Assembly: GCA_029972225.1 (NCBI GenBank)
Contig: CP124756.1
Location: 2,834,001-2,898,000 of the forward strand
DNA: 64,000 nucleotides
Direction: 5' to 3'
Origin: Candidatus Thiothrix putei
GTDB lineage: Bacteria; Pseudomonadota; Gammaproteobacteria; Thiotrichales; Thiotrichaceae
Shown here: positions 17,005-28,790 of the stretch, piece by piece
Numbering within the stretch: position 1 is the stretch's first letter
Layout of the letters: each line of letters begins with the position of its first letter
The notes under the pieces: model-generated
Databases searched by the model: none
What the model saw: only the letters and a program-made list of their open reading frames with translations
What the model was told of the DNA's origin: nothing
Program-made: the position numbers and the translations under genes

Positions 17005-18381
17005 ATGCCTGCTTCTTTTGCTAATCTGAATCTTCCTACCCAACAACTCGCCAACCTTGGTAACTTGGGCTATAAACTCATGACCGGCATCCAAGCCAAA
17101 GCCCTGCCCCCTGCCCTACAAGGCGCTGATCTTATTGCACAAGCAAAAACTGGTAGTGGTAAAACCGCCGTCTTTGCCATTACCTTGTTGGCAAAACTTG
17201 ACCCGCAAAACTTTGCCGCGCAAGCATTAGTACTCTGCCCTACACGTGAACTCAGCACTCAAGTCGCCACCGAAATCCGTCGTATAGCGCGTTATCAACC
17301 CAACATTAAAGTAGTAACGCTAACCGGTGGGCAACCACTCGCCCCGCAAGCAGCCTCCTTAGAACATGGCGCACACGTCATTGTCGGCACACCGGGGCGT
17401 ATCAACGACCACATCGGCAAACGCACCATCGACCTCAACCAAATTCACACCTTGGTACTCGACGAAGCCGACCGCATGTTGGAAATGGGCTTTATGGAAG
17501 ACATTGCCAAGATTATCAGCCTCACCCCGAAACACCGCCAAACGCTGCTGTTTTCCGCTACCTACCCCGACGACATCAAACGCTTGAGTGCACAACTTCA
17601 ACGTAATCCCGTTGAAGTCAAAGCCGAAGCCTTACACACTGCTGGCGTGATCAACCAATACTCCTACCTCTGCAACAAGACCGAACGACTACCCGCACTG
17701 GAAACTTTACTAGCACATTTCAAACCACGCTCTGCCGTGATTTTCTGCAATATGAAAGTCGGAGTACGTGAAATCACTGAGCATTTGAGCCAACTGGGTT
17801 TCAGTGTCAAAGCGCTACACGGGGAAATGGAACAACGCGATCGTGACGAAGTACTCGTGCAGTTCAAACACAACAGCCTCAATTTTTTGGTGGCAACTGA
17901 CGTCGCAGCACGCGGCTTAGACATCGAAGATTTGCCCTGCGTCATCAATTACGAGTTGCCTCATGACGCTGACATTTACATCCACCGTATCGGGCGCACC
18001 GGACGGGCAGGTAAAGAAGGCATGGCACTCAACCTGCTCACCGATGCGGAGCGCCATAAACTCGCTGACATCGGCATTGCACAAAAAACTGAGCTGGATT
18101 ACGACGTGATTTCTGTTCTGCCTAAGGCTCCCCTAAACCCACAGCCAGCTACCAACGTCACGCTCTGCATTGCGGCGGGACGTAAGGACAAAATTCGCCC
18201 TGGTGACATCCTCGGTGCTTTGACGGGCGAAGGCGGCATTAGCGGCAAATCGGTTGGCAAAATTGATATATTGGATTACGCCGCCTATGTCGCGATCGAA
18301 CGTGGTGCCGCCAAACCAGCACTCAATTGCTTACTCAATGGCAAAATCAAAGGGCGTAAATTCAAGGCAAAACAATTGTAA
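17005..18381 (+). CDS. dbpA: ATP-dependent RNA helicase DbpA
   Basis: 458 residues, the same length as E. coli DbpA. Helicase motifs in order: Q-motif MTGIQAKALP, Walker A AKTGSGKTAV, PTRELSTQV, TPGRI, DEAD in VLDEADRMLEMG, SAT in LFSATYP, and HRIGRTGRAG. The C-terminal RNA-binding domain (KIRPGDILGALTGEGGISGK) recognises hairpin 92 of 23S rRNA in this family, giving a role in 50S subunit assembly. Confidence 0.95.
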   Translation: MPASFANLNLPTQQLANLGNLGYKLMTGIQAKALPPALQGADLIAQAKTGSGKTAVFAITLLAKLDPQNFAAQALVLCPTRELSTQVATEIRRIARYQPNIKVVTLTGGQPLAPQAASLEHGAHVIVGTPGRINDHIGKRTIDLNQIHTLVLDEADRMLEMGFMEDIAKIISLTPKHRQTLLFSATYPDDIKRLSAQLQRNPVEVKAEALHTAGVINQYSYLCNKTERLPALETLLAHFKPRSAVIFCNMKVGVREITEHLSQLGFSVKALHGEMEQRDRDEVLVQFKHNSLNFLVATDVAARGLDIEDLPCVINYELPHDADIYIHRIGRTGRAGKEGMALNLLTDAERHKLADIGIAQKTELDYDVISVLPKAPLNPQPATNVTLCIAAGRKDKIRPGDILGALTGEGGISGKSVGKIDILDYAAYVAIERGAAKPALNCLLNGKIKGRKFKAKQL

Positions 18382-18453
18382 GGGATGTTTCATACTTCCC
18401 AAAACCCGCTACTATATGCCCCTACCCCGTCTTTATAGAGCATTAACCAACCT

Positions 18454-19812
18454 ATGAATAGTCTGGAATGGCGTGTCACCGCCTCGCTTGCAGCCATTTA
18501 TGCCGTGCGAATGTTAGGTCTGTTTATGATCCTGCCTGTGTTTGCACTGTATGCGGAAACCTTGCCGGATTCGACCCCGTTTCTGGCTGGCTTAGCCATT
18601 GGCATTTACGGCCTGTCACAAGCGGTGTTTCAGATTCCACTGGGAATCCTCTCGGATAAAGTAGGCCGCAAACCAGTGATTATTGGCGGGTTACTGATTT
18701 TTGCCGCAGGCAGTGTGATTGCAGCCCTCGCCCAATCCATGTGGCTCATCATCATTGGGCGCATGATTCAAGGCATGGGAGCCGTTGCAGCACCAACCAT
18801 GGCACTTGCGGCTGATTTGATCCGTGAAGAACACCGTATCCGCACCATGGGGGTTATCGGTCTAACCATTGGCGTATCTTTTATGCTAGGGATGATTCTA
18901 GGGCCAATTGTCAGTCAAGTCGGTGGTGTACCTAGCATTTTCTGGCTCACCATGCTATTAGCATTACTGGGCATTGTGTTGGTCATGTTTGTTATTCCCA
19001 CACCAGCCCGTACCCTCCAACACCGCGACGCAGGCATTATCAAAGGCTATTTGGGTACTGCTCTCGGCAATACGGCACTGTTACGCATGAATGCTGGCGT
19101 ATTTATCCTGCATTTGGTGATGACAGCCAACTTTTTGGTATTACCGACGCTATTTACGCATGAGCTAGGGCTACCTACCGCAGAACATTGGAAAATTTAT
19201 TTACCCGTATTCATCGGCTCATTTTTACTCTCTATTCCGTTGATTATTTTGGCAGAGAAACAACACAAGATTCGCCCTCTACTGCTAGGCTCCACGGTGG
19301 CATTAATTGCCGCAGAACTGCTCATGGCGGTGGGTCACGCTCAGATTAGTGGGTTATTACTTGCTTTTGGGCTATTTTTTATTGGCTTCAATTTTTTAGA
19401 AGCAGTGCAACCCTCCTTGGTCGCTAAATATTCCGACGTCAATACCAAGGGAACGGCGATGGGCATTTTCAGCAGCTCACAATTTCTCGGCATTTTTGCG
19501 GGTGGCTCATTGGGAGGCATGGTCAATCATACCTGGGGTGCAACCGGTGTCTTTTTATTTAGTGCCGTTATTGTCGGCTTATGGCTGTTAGTTGCCCTGC
19601 AATTGCCCCAACCCACCTTCTATACGAGCAAGTTGCTGAGGCTTGACCCCTTACTGTTTTCAGATCCGCAACGCTTACACGCTGAGCTGTTAGCCGTATC
19701 CGGGGTCAAAGAAGTCGCTCTCGCCGCCGATGAGTGCATTGCTTACCTAAAAGTTGAGAAAGCCATACTGGATCAAACAGCCTTGGATGCATTCTCCCCC
19801 CCTTCAGCGTAG
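18454..19812 (+). CDS. MFS transporter, YajR-like
   Basis: 452 residues with 12 predicted helices and the MFS motif A region LSDKVGRKPVIIGG between helices 2 and 3. After the last helix a ~60-residue soluble domain (LHAELLAVSGVKEVALAADE...YLKVEKAILD) looks like the ferredoxin-like YAM domain of YajR. Substrate unknown; drug/proton antiport is the family default. It lies 37 bp upstream of ssb on the same strand. Confidence 0.85.
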   Translation: MNSLEWRVTASLAAIYAVRMLGLFMILPVFALYAETLPDSTPFLAGLAIGIYGLSQAVFQIPLGILSDKVGRKPVIIGGLLIFAAGSVIAALAQSMWLIIIGRMIQGMGAVAAPTMALAADLIREEHRIRTMGVIGLTIGVSFMLGMILGPIVSQVGGVPSIFWLTMLLALLGIVLVMFVIPTPARTLQHRDAGIIKGYLGTALGNTALLRMNAGVFILHLVMTANFLVLPTLFTHELGLPTAEHWKIYLPVFIGSFLLSIPLIILAEKQHKIRPLLLGSTVALIAAELLMAVGHAQISGLLLAFGLFFIGFNFLEAVQPSLVAKYSDVNTKGTAMGIFSSSQFLGIFAGGSLGGMVNHTWGATGVFLFSAVIVGLWLLVALQLPQPTFYTSKLLRLDPLLFSDPQRLHAELLAVSGVKEVALAADECIAYLKVEKAILDQTALDAFSPPSA

Positions 19813-19849
19813 AATCTCACAGAAATATTTACATAAATAAGGAACGAAC

Positions 19850-20329
19850 ATGGCACGAGGTATCAACAAAGTCATTTTAGTCGGCACACTGGGCAAAGAC
19901 CCTGAAGTCAAATACATGCCCAGCGGTGGTGCCATTACCAATGTCAGCGTCGCCACCAGCGAACAATGGAAAGACAAGCAAAGTGGTGAGAAAAAAGAAA
20001 TCACCGAATGGCATCGCGTAGTCTTTTTCAACCGGTTAGCAGAAATTGCCGGTGAATATTTGCGTAAAGGCCAACAAGTTTACATCGAAGGCAGATTGCG
20101 TACCCGTAAATGGCAGGGTCAAGACGGTCAGGATCGTTACACCACAGAAATCGTCGCCGATGACATGCAAATGCTGGGTGGACGCCCCGGTGGTGGCATG
20201 GGCGCAGGCAACTACGAAGACTCACCACGTAGCAGTAGCAACCCTAGTCGTCCCCCGGCATCTGCACCCGCCGCTGACAGTCACTCAAACCGTGGCTTTG
20301 AATACTTCGACGACGACATCCCATTCTAA
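19850..20329 (+). CDS. ssb: Single-stranded DNA-binding protein
   Basis: 159 residues: N-terminal OB fold ([40 protein letters not shown]), Gly/Pro/Ser-rich linker, and the acidic tip FDDDIPF that binds partner proteins of replication and repair. AAGGA precedes the ATG. Confidence 0.97.
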   Translation: MARGINKVILVGTLGKDPEVKYMPSGGAITNVSVATSEQWKDKQSGEKKEITEWHRVVFFNRLAEIAGEYLRKGQQVYIEGRLRTRKWQGQDGQDRYTTEIVADDMQMLGGRPGGGMGAGNYEDSPRSSSNPSRPPASAPAADSHSNRGFEYFDDDIPF

Positions 20330-20339
20330 GTATTCATCT

Positions 20340-20470
20340 AGGGCATACCCTTGCACAAGCTGGCCTTGTTGCCAGTAGGCAAGTATTCCTCCTCTACCTA
20401 TAATCTCCCCCAGTGCTTGTACTGGAGAAGCGCATAGACGCCAGCTAGGAGGAATACAAGCACTCATTGA
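20340..20470 (+). ncRNA. Candidate structured RNA downstream of ssb
   Basis: No protein-like frame here. Nested stems are visible: CTTGC/GCAAG (20350-20354, 20379-20383) enclosing CTGGC/GCCAG (20360-20364, 20371-20375), then an 11-bp perfect stem GTATTCCTCCT/AGGAGGAATAC (20383-20393, 20447-20457) enclosing CCAGT/ACTGG. The loop TGCTTGT (20414-20420) is complementary to ACAAGCA (20456-20462), a possible pseudoknot. A terminator with a T run follows at 20529-20554. Strand and transcription are inferred; a DNA repeat remains possible. Confidence 0.35.
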
Positions 20471-20528
20471 TGTTGTGACAACCTATTAATACACAGACAC
20501 AACACTAAAATTAGAAAAGCCACTCAAA

Positions 20529-20554
20529 GCCACCTACTAATAGGTGGCTTTTTT
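20529..20554 (+). terminator. Terminator between ssb and the convergent hypothetical gene
   Basis: GCCACCTA/TAGGTGGC stem (20529-20536 and 20541-20548) with a 4-nt loop, followed by six Ts on the plus strand. The minus side has only three As in the equivalent place. Confidence 0.75.
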
Positions 20555-20560
20555 CTTTAC

Positions 20561-21274
20561 TCAATTCTCAAAGCCTTGACCAATCCATGCAGTAAGTGTT
20601 TCGTGGAACATCACATCAGTCAGTTCCTCGGCAATCGCCGCTTCAATGTCTTCAGCCTCATGTTCTTGCACTTCTGTTTGCGCTGTTTCCAGCATTTCAG
20701 CACGCACTTGCTCCAGATAAGCCAAAATCTCTTCGGCTTCGGTGCGCTCAATCGGCAGCATCCCGAAACTAAAAATATTCTGGTCATTCGGCAGCGTCAA
20801 CAAACGCGAGGCAATACAAATATTAGTGGGAATATTGGTGGCATCCAATTGCGCCAGCACACTTGGCTCGTCCGAACCTAAACGCCGCACTTTCACTTTT
20901 TTGCCCACTTTACCCATCACTTCCCATAAAGCGAGTTCGGAATGCGCAAACGCTTCCAGATATTGGCAAGCGAAAGACTTTTCCTCCTGTTGCACACGGG
21001 CGCGGATGAACTCCTGTAACACACTTTCGCCATCTTCATTGGTTTCTGTCGTCACAAAATGTTCAAACACATGCGAATGCACCATTTGCCCTAAGGGTTC
21101 TTCGTCAAGATAATCGAGCACTTCATCGCCGGATAATTCCAGCATTTCAGCGGCATAAGCAATCGCATCCGAGAAGACTTCAACCATCCACTCTTCCCAC
21201 GGCGGGTTAGCAATATAAGCGCTCAGCAGCTCCATTGCGCCGCTGACTTGTTGTTCCTGTTCGGCTGTAATCAT
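20561..21274 (-). CDS. Acidic hypothetical protein
   Basis: 237 residues, strongly acidic, mostly helical, with no signal peptide or membrane segment. The middle holds a small basic patch (MGKVGKKVKVRRLGSDEPSV) between acidic helices. Another stretch (LLTLPNDQNIFSFGMLPIER) could be a beta domain. No family recognised. It sits 37 bp downstream of radC on the same strand and could share its transcript. Confidence 0.75.
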   Translation of the reverse strand: MITAEQEQQVSGAMELLSAYIANPPWEEWMVEVFSDAIAYAAEMLELSGDEVLDYLDEEPLGQMVHSHVFEHFVTTETNEDGESVLQEFIRARVQQEEKSFACQYLEAFAHSELALWEVMGKVGKKVKVRRLGSDEPSVLAQLDATNIPTNICIASRLLTLPNDQNIFSFGMLPIERTEAEEILAYLEQVRAEMLETAQTEVQEHEAEDIEAAIAEELTDVMFHETLTAWIGQGFEN

Positions 21275-21311
21275 GGGATAAATCCTTTTTTAATGGTGGT
21301 AAACGGTTATT

Positions 21312-21983
21312 CTACAACAACCCACGCTCAGCAAACGAGACTACTTGATCGCCAATCACAAAATGATCCAACACCCTGACATCAATTAAATGCAAGGCAT
21401 CTTTGAGCTTTTGGGTAATGCGCTCATCCGCCTGACTGGGTTCGGCAACGCCGGAAGGATGATTATGCGCGAAAATAATGGCCGCTGCATTGTGATGCAA
21501 CGCACGGCGCACGACCTCACGCGGGTGTACACTTGCCCCATCAATCGTACCGCGAAACAGCTCTTCGTACTGAATCACCCGGTGGCGATTATCGAGAAAT
21601 AAACAGGCGAATACCTCAAAACGGTAATCGCGCAATTTGGAGGTCAGGTAAAAACGCACGGCATCAGGGTCGCTCAACGCATCACCGCGCCGCATTTTTT
21701 CACTGAGGTAACGTTTGGACATTTCCAATACGGCTTGCAGTTGCACGTATTTGGCTTCGCCCATACCGTGCGTTGCACAAAAATTTTGTGCGTCTGCATC
21801 AAATAATTGCCGTAAACTGCCAAAGGTTTGCAGCAGTTCGCGCGAGAGGTCAACCGCCGTTTTGCCCTTGACCCCGACACGCAGAAAAATTGCCAGTAAT
21901 TCGGCATCGGACAAGGCTGGTGCGCCGCGTAACATCAATTTCTCACGCGGGCGTTCATCAAGAGGCCAGTCAGTAATTGCCAT
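21312..21983 (-). CDS. radC: RadC-family JAB-domain protein
   Basis: 223 residues. N-terminal UPF0758 helix-hairpin-helix region ([20 protein letters not shown]) and a JAB/MPN metalloprotease-like domain with the zinc motif [15 protein letters not shown]. Named for DNA repair, but the biochemical role is unsettled. It is divergent from coaBC with about 50 bp between starts. Confidence 0.94.
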   Translation of the reverse strand: MAITDWPLDERPREKLMLRGAPALSDAELLAIFLRVGVKGKTAVDLSRELLQTFGSLRQLFDADAQNFCATHGMGEAKYVQLQAVLEMSKRYLSEKMRRGDALSDPDAVRFYLTSKLRDYRFEVFACLFLDNRHRVIQYEELFRGTIDGASVHPREVVRRALHHNAAAIIFAHNHPSGVAEPSQADERITQKLKDALHLIDVRVLDHFVIGDQVVSFAERGLL

Positions 21984-22035
21984 GGGTTTCGCTTTTATTG
22001 TTGAGTATAATTCAAGGGTTTAGAACACAAATTTT

Positions 22036-23259
22036 ATGGCATTCCTTCCTGGTAAGAACATCCTTTTAGGGATAAGTGGCGGTATCGCTGCCTACAAATC
22101 CGCTGAACTGACACGTTTGTTAGTGAAAAGCGGCGCAAATGTGCGCGTGTGTATGACCGCCTCCGCCCAAGCCTTCATTACCCCGCTGACGCTACAAGCC
22201 TTGTCCGGCAACCCGGTGCATACCGAACTGCTCGACCCGCAAGCCGAAATGGGCATGGGGCATATCGAATTGGCACGTTGGGCAGATGTGATTCTGATTG
22301 CGCCCGCCACCGCCAATACCTTGGCACGCTTAACCTGGGGCATGGCGGATAATTTGCTGAGTACCGTTTGCCTTGCCTCCACTGCCCGCCTCATCGTTGC
22401 CCCGGCGATGAATCAGCAAATGTGGAAACACGCCGCCACCCAGCACAATCTGCAAACCCTGCAAACACGCGGCGTGACGGTGTTTGGTCCGGCGGAAGGC
22501 GTGCAAGCCTGTGGCGATACCGGCTTGGGGCGAATGCTCGAACCCGCCGACATTGTGCGCGAATTAGAAGCATGTTGTGCCACCAGTCAATTGCTGCAAG
22601 GAGTGCGCGTCTTAATCACCGCAGGCCCCACCCGCGAAGCGATTGATCCGGTGCGTTTTCTCACCAATCGCAGTTCCGGCAAAATGGGTTACGCCGTTGC
22701 ATCAGCAGCAGTCAGCATGGGCGCAGAAGTCATGTTGGTTTCCGGGCATGTGGCGTTGGATTACCCCGCTGGGGTTAGCCGCGTTATCACCGAATCGGCA
22801 GCCGATATGCTCAACGCCACCCTTGACGCCGCCAAACAAGCCGATGTATTCATTGCCACCGCCGCCGTTGCCGATTACACCCCCGTTAACGTAGCAGACC
22901 GCAAAATCAAAAAGAACGCGGCAACCCTTCATCTGGAAATGCAGCGCACCACCGATATTTTGGCTACCATCAAACAAACCTACCCGCACCTGTTTACCGT
23001 AGGCTTTGCCGCCGAAACCCACGATTTAATGACCTACGCCCGCAGCAAACTGGAACGCAAAAACCTCGACATGATCGCCGCGAATTCGGTGGCGGATGGC
23101 AAAGCCTTCGACCAACCCACCAATGCGCTCGAAGTGGTGTGGAAAGATGGGCATACTTCCCTGCCTGAAATGGATAAACACGCGCTTGCCACCGCCTTGA
23201 TGCAATTAGTGGCGGCTCAATACCTGCAACGGAAACAACCGACACATGACCACGATTGA
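22036..23259 (+). CDS. coaBC: Bifunctional phosphopantothenoylcysteine decarboxylase/synthetase
   Basis: 407 residues; two steps of coenzyme A synthesis. N-terminal CoaC flavoprotein: [20 protein letters not shown], the active-site His in [11 protein letters not shown], and the substrate clamp [10 protein letters not shown]-terminal Coa[21 protein letters not shown] and [15 protein letters not shown], which binds CTP and acyl-phosphate intermediates. It overlaps dut by 14 bp and heads the coaBC-dut-algC-argB cluster. Confidence 0.96.
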   Translation: MAFLPGKNILLGISGGIAAYKSAELTRLLVKSGANVRVCMTASAQAFITPLTLQALSGNPVHTELLDPQAEMGMGHIELARWADVILIAPATANTLARLTWGMADNLLSTVCLASTARLIVAPAMNQQMWKHAATQHNLQTLQTRGVTVFGPAEGVQACGDTGLGRMLEPADIVRELEACCATSQLLQGVRVLITAGPTREAIDPVRFLTNRSSGKMGYAVASAAVSMGAEVMLVSGHVALDYPAGVSRVITESAADMLNATLDAAKQADVFIATAAVADYTPVNVADRKIKKNAATLHLEMQRTTDILATIKQTYPHLFTVGFAAETHDLMTYARSKLERKNLDMIAANSVADGKAFDQPTNALEVVWKDGHTSLPEMDKHALATALMQLVAAQYLQRKQPTHDHD

Positions 23260-23701
23260 ATACAAAATCCTCGACCCACGCATTGGCACTGAATTTCCGC
23301 TACCCGCATACGCCACCACTGGCTCAGCGGGAATGGACTTACGTGCCTGTTTAGATGTGCCGCTGGTATTGAATGCAGGGAACACGGAACTCATTCCCAC
23401 CGGTATTGCGATTCACATCGGCGACCCGACGCTTGCTGCCGTCATCTTGCCGCGTTCAGGCTTGGGACATAAACACGGCATTGTTTTGGGAAATCTGGTC
23501 GGTCTGATTGATTCGGACTACCAAGGGCAATTGTTTATTTCCTGCTGGAATCGGGGCAGTAGCAACTTCACCATTCAACCGGGCGAACGCATTGCGCAAC
23601 TGGTGTTTGTGCCGGTGGTGCAAGTCACGCTGCAAGCGGTTGAGGATTTCGACCAGTCCCACCGTGGCGAAGGCGGTTTTGGGCATTCTGGTAGGCACTA
23701 A
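23246..23701 (+). CDS. dut: Deoxyuridine 5'-triphosphate nucleotidohydrolase
   Basis: 151 residues, trimeric dUTPase. Conserved motifs are present: GSAGMDLRA (motif 1), [10 protein letters not shown] (2), [13 protein letters not shown] (3), [10 protein letters not shown] (4), and GEGGFGHSG (5). It prevents uracil entering DNA and supplies dUMP. It starts inside the last codons of coaBC. Confidence 0.97.
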   Translation: MTTIEYKILDPRIGTEFPLPAYATTGSAGMDLRACLDVPLVLNAGNTELIPTGIAIHIGDPTLAAVILPRSGLGHKHGIVLGNLVGLIDSDYQGQLFISCWNRGSSNFTIQPGERIAQLVFVPVVQVTLQAVEDFDQSHRGEGGFGHSGRH

Positions 23702-23704
23702 ACC

Positions 23705-25105
23705 ATGAGTCTTCCACAACCGCTCATTTCACATTCCTTATTCCGTGCTTATGACGTGCGTGGTGTGTATGCTGATAACCTCACCGAACACAGTGTGCGC
23801 TTGATCGGGCAAGCCATCGGCTCAGAATTGCGTGAGCGGGGTGAGCAAGCGGTGGTGGTTGGGCGCGATGGGCGACTTTCCAGCCCAGCATTAGCGCAAG
23901 CAGCGATTGAAGGCTTAATGGCGGCGGGTTGTCGTGTCACCGATGTGGGTTTAGTGCCAACGCCAGTATTGTATTTCGCCGTGCAGTCGGGGCTTGCGCC
24001 GCACGGGGTGATGATTACCGGCAGCCACAACCCTCCCGACCAAAACGGCATTAAAATCGTGATCAACGGTGAATGCCTGTACAACGAGCGCATTCAACGC
24101 CTGTACGAACGCATTATTCGCGGGGAACTCTGGCATCAACCCACAGCGGGAAGTGTGCGAACCGCCAGTATTCTGAGCGCGTACCAACACACGGTATGCC
24201 AGCAAGTCCACCTGCAACGCCGCTTGCGGATTGGGCTGGATTGCGGCAATGGCGCTACCGCATTGTTAGCAGAACGTTTTTTTCGGGATTTGGGTTGCGA
24301 GGTTCACCCGCTATTTTGTGAAGTCGATGGCAATTTTCCCAATCATTCCCCCGACCCGACCCAACCTGCGAATCTGCAAGCGCTGCAAACCTTGATACGC
24401 GCACAAGGGCTGGATATTGGCATTGCCTTTGATGGCGATGGCGACCGCTTGATTGCCGTCGATGGTAATGGGCATATTCTCTGGCCGGATCGTATCCTCA
24501 TCCTGCTGGCGCAAGCGGTATTGCCACAACAGCCGGGGCGCACCGTTGCCTATGACGTGAAATGCACCTATCGGCTCGATCAGGCTATCCGTGATGCAGG
24601 CGGCATTCCCGGCATGTGCATTAGCGGGCATTCCCTGCTGAAAAAATACATCCGTGAACACAACGCGGTATTAGGTGGGGAATTCAGTGGACATATTGTG
24701 CTACGCGATCGCGGCATGGAATACGACGATGGCATGTACATTGCCGCGCGTTTGCTGGAAGTGTTATCGCAGGAAACCGCTACTCCGGCGCAAGTGTTCG
24801 CCCGCATCCCCGAAGGTTTCAGCACCCCAGAACACAAGGTGTATTTTGCCTCCTATGAAGCAGCGACAGCAGCCATGCAATGTTGGATACAAGATCAGCA
24901 ACTGCAAGCGCAACGCCTGCTCACACTCGATGGAATGCGTGCCGAATACGCCGACGGCTGGGGTTTGGCGCGTGCCTCCAATACCAGCCCCACCATTACT
25001 TTGCGCTTTGAAGCCGATACGCCGCAACGCTTAGAAGCCATCCGCGCCCTGTTCCGCGCCGATATTCAACGCCTGCAATTGACCCCGGAGGCATTGCCGT
25101 TTTAA
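23705..25105 (+). CDS. algC: Phosphomannomutase/phosphoglucomutase
   Basis: 466 residues, four-domain alpha-D-phosphohexomutase. The phosphoserine loop GVMITGSHNPPDQNGIKIVI, the Mg loop AFDGDGDRLIAVD, the sugar-specificity loop LGGEFSGHIVLRDRG and the C-terminal phosphate-binding RASNTSPTITLRFEA are visible. It interconverts hexose 1- and 6-phosphates for surface polysaccharide and LPS. It lies 3 bp after dut. Confidence 0.95.
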   Translation: MSLPQPLISHSLFRAYDVRGVYADNLTEHSVRLIGQAIGSELRERGEQAVVVGRDGRLSSPALAQAAIEGLMAAGCRVTDVGLVPTPVLYFAVQSGLAPHGVMITGSHNPPDQNGIKIVINGECLYNERIQRLYERIIRGELWHQPTAGSVRTASILSAYQHTVCQQVHLQRRLRIGLDCGNGATALLAERFFRDLGCEVHPLFCEVDGNFPNHSPDPTQPANLQALQTLIRAQGLDIGIAFDGDGDRLIAVDGNGHILWPDRILILLAQAVLPQQPGRTVAYDVKCTYRLDQAIRDAGGIPGMCISGHSLLKKYIREHNAVLGGEFSGHIVLRDRGMEYDDGMYIAARLLEVLSQETATPAQVFARIPEGFSTPEHKVYFASYEAATAAMQCWIQDQQLQAQRLLTLDGMRAEYADGWGLARASNTSPTITLRFEADTPQRLEAIRALFRADIQRLQLTPEALPF

Positions 25106-25139
25106 TCTTGCTCCCCTTACCCTCAAGGATTCTCACCAC

Positions 25140-26926
<1,787 letters not shown>

Positions 26927-27033
26927 AATCTATAAAAATATCAAATGATTTATATACCCAGATTTTTATCACTTACTCACTCATAAATCGCTGTACAGGC
27001 AGAAGAGCGGGGGAATTAGCGTTACGAAATGCA

Positions 27034-27058
27034 CAATGCCCCAAAGCAAGGGGCATTG
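27034..27058 (-). terminator. Hairpin downstream of the SPOR lipoprotein gene
   Basis: Perfect 9-bp stem CAATGCCCC/GGGGCATTG (27034-27042 and 27050-27058) with a 7-nt loop, 13 bp past the gene end. It lacks a clear U tract, so it may be a weak terminator or an mRNA 3'-end stabiliser. Confidence 0.5.
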
Positions 27059-27071
27059 CAGCACTTAAATG

Positions 27072-27632
27072 TTAGCGAACGGTGTAGAAGGCATCCGGCA
27101 CGCTAGAGCGGATACGCCCCAAGTTGGCTTTAGCTTCACTTTCGCTACTGAATGGGACGCGCACTTTATAGTAGCCACCGACTTGATCAACCACCGCATT
27201 GAAGCCCATGGATTGCATCTGACTACGCATCGCTTCTGCCGTGCCGCTATTAGGGCTAGCAACGACCTGAACTGCATAAGAACCACCAGCAGTGTTGCTA
27301 TAAGAGCCTGAATAACTACCGCTGGTACTACTGCTCGGTGCAGAATAATCGTAATAGCTGCCGCTGGTAGAACCAGTCGTTGTGCTGCCATAAGCAGAAC
27401 TACCGGTTGAACTGCCTGCACCGTAGTCATAATAAGAGCTATTATTAGGCGTTGTGCCAGTGTTATAACCGTAATCAGTGGAAGCCGTAGTTGTCGTGCC
27501 ATAACTATTAGCACCGTAATCACCGCCAGTCGTTGCCCCTGCTTGCGGAGCTGTTCCAGGTACAGGTGCGCAACCAGCCATTAATGCTGCCAAAGCCAGC
27601 GCAACCGCGCTCATTTTCATTTGATTGTTCAT
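27072..27632 (-). CDS. SPOR-domain lipoprotein
   Basis: 186 residues from ATG 27632 (MNNQMKMSAVALALAALMAG). Lipobox LMAGC. A ~90-residue low-complexity linker of Ser/Thr/Gly/Tyr is built from short SYYDYG/SGSYSGSYS-like words. A C-terminal SPOR domain follows (YAVQVVASPNSGTAEAMRSQ, YYKVRVPFSSESEAKANLGR). SPOR domains bind denuded peptidoglycan at division sites. The linker length suggests a tether spanning the wall; that is inference. Confidence 0.85.
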   Translation of the reverse strand: MNNQMKMSAVALALAALMAGCAPVPGTAPQAGATTGGDYGANSYGTTTTASTDYGYNTGTTPNNSSYYDYGAGSSTGSSAYGSTTTGSTSGSYYDYSAPSSSTSGSYSGSYSNTAGGSYAVQVVASPNSGTAEAMRSQMQSMGFNAVVDQVGGYYKVRVPFSSESEAKANLGRIRSSVPDAFYTVR

Positions 27633-27715
27633 AAGTCTAAGCCCCAAGTGCTAATGGATTGTTGTTTTGATAGACAATGCTATGTTTACGAAGGTTCCCA
27701 AACAAGCTGTCATTC

Positions 27716-28663
27716 TTAAGAAAAATGTTCGTAGCCCTGTCGGTTATCAGCAAAGGTGTAATCAATGACCAAACCGTCCTGATTCGCATCCACTTCCCCG
27801 ATAACCGTGACCTGAACCTGTTGCCTACCTGCTGCTTGCTGCACCTCGCATAAATTTTGCTTGGGCATGGTAAACAATAATTCGTAATCATCGCCTCCCC
27901 TGAGTGCAAAGTCCAGTCTTTGTGCTAATGCAATGTGTTGTAATGCCGCAGAAAAGGGGATCAAAGTATGTTGCAACCGCGCCCCCACCCCCGATGCACG
28001 TAACAAATGCCCCAAATCAGCCAATAAGCCGTCGGAAATATCCATGCAAGCATTGGCTCTTCCTAACAAGCTATTCGCGAATGCCAAACGTGGCGAAGGG
28101 TAATTCAAACGTTGAATGCAAAACGCTGCTGCCTCCGTCGGTAATATCAAACGTTGTTGCAAGACGGCCAAGCCTGCCGCTGCATCCCCTAAAGTACCAG
28201 ACACGCAAATAAGATCACCGTGTTGCGCTCCGCTACGCAATAATGCTTTACCCGACTCTACGAAACCCATGACCTGAATGGTGATACTCAAAGCACCCCG
28301 CGTCGTGTCACCTCCAATCAAAAAGATCCCATGCTGTTCCGCCAACTCCCGCATTCCCCGCGTGAACTCCCTGACCCAGCCCTCATCAGCCATAGGCATC
28401 GATAAAGCCAAGGTAAACCAGACCGGTTCCGCCCCCATCGCCGCAAGATCACTCAAATTCACCGCCAAGGCTTTATAGCCGATAGCATGTGGCGCAGTTT
28501 CCAGCGGAAAATGTACTCCCGCATTTGAGGTATCAACCGACACCACCAACTGTTTCGCTGCCGGAACCTGTAAAACAGCCGCATCATCACCCACACTAAC
28601 GCACACATTGTCAGGCTTAGGTTGCCAGAAAAAATATTCGCGGATTAGATTAAATTCCGACAT
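27716..28663 (-). CDS. thiL: Thiamine-monophosphate kinase
   Basis: 315 residues, last step of thiamine diphosphate synthesis. It has the PurM/ThiL fold with Mg/ATP residues in VGDDAAVLQVP, SVDTSNAGVHF and NLSDLAAMGAEPVWFTLALS, then GGDTTRGALSITIQVMG and CMDISDGLLADLGHLL. The start at 28663 (MSEFNLIREYFF) matches the family start; the 7 upstream codons are dropped. Confidence 0.94.
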   Translation of the reverse strand: MSEFNLIREYFFWQPKPDNVCVSVGDDAAVLQVPAAKQLVVSVDTSNAGVHFPLETAPHAIGYKALAVNLSDLAAMGAEPVWFTLALSMPMADEGWVREFTRGMRELAEQHGIFLIGGDTTRGALSITIQVMGFVESGKALLRSGAQHGDLICVSGTLGDAAAGLAVLQQRLILPTEAAAFCIQRLNYPSPRLAFANSLLGRANACMDISDGLLADLGHLLRASGVGARLQHTLIPFSAALQHIALAQRLDFALRGGDDYELLFTMPKQNLCEVQQAAGRQQVQVTVIGEVDANQDGLVIDYTFADNRQGYEHFS

Positions 28664-28790
28664 ACTACCGCCCGTTAATCGCAAAATAATAAACTCTGGC
28701 AGATTTTCACAACCTCAGCCAGATGTTTTATGCTAAATGCTAACAATGGAACAGCCAACGCGGGCTGTACGTTTTCTTGCTGGAGCATAA

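Noticed and set aside
20340..20470. An integron attC site
   Set aside because: No GTTRRRY/RYYYAAC core sites and no integron integrase in the window.
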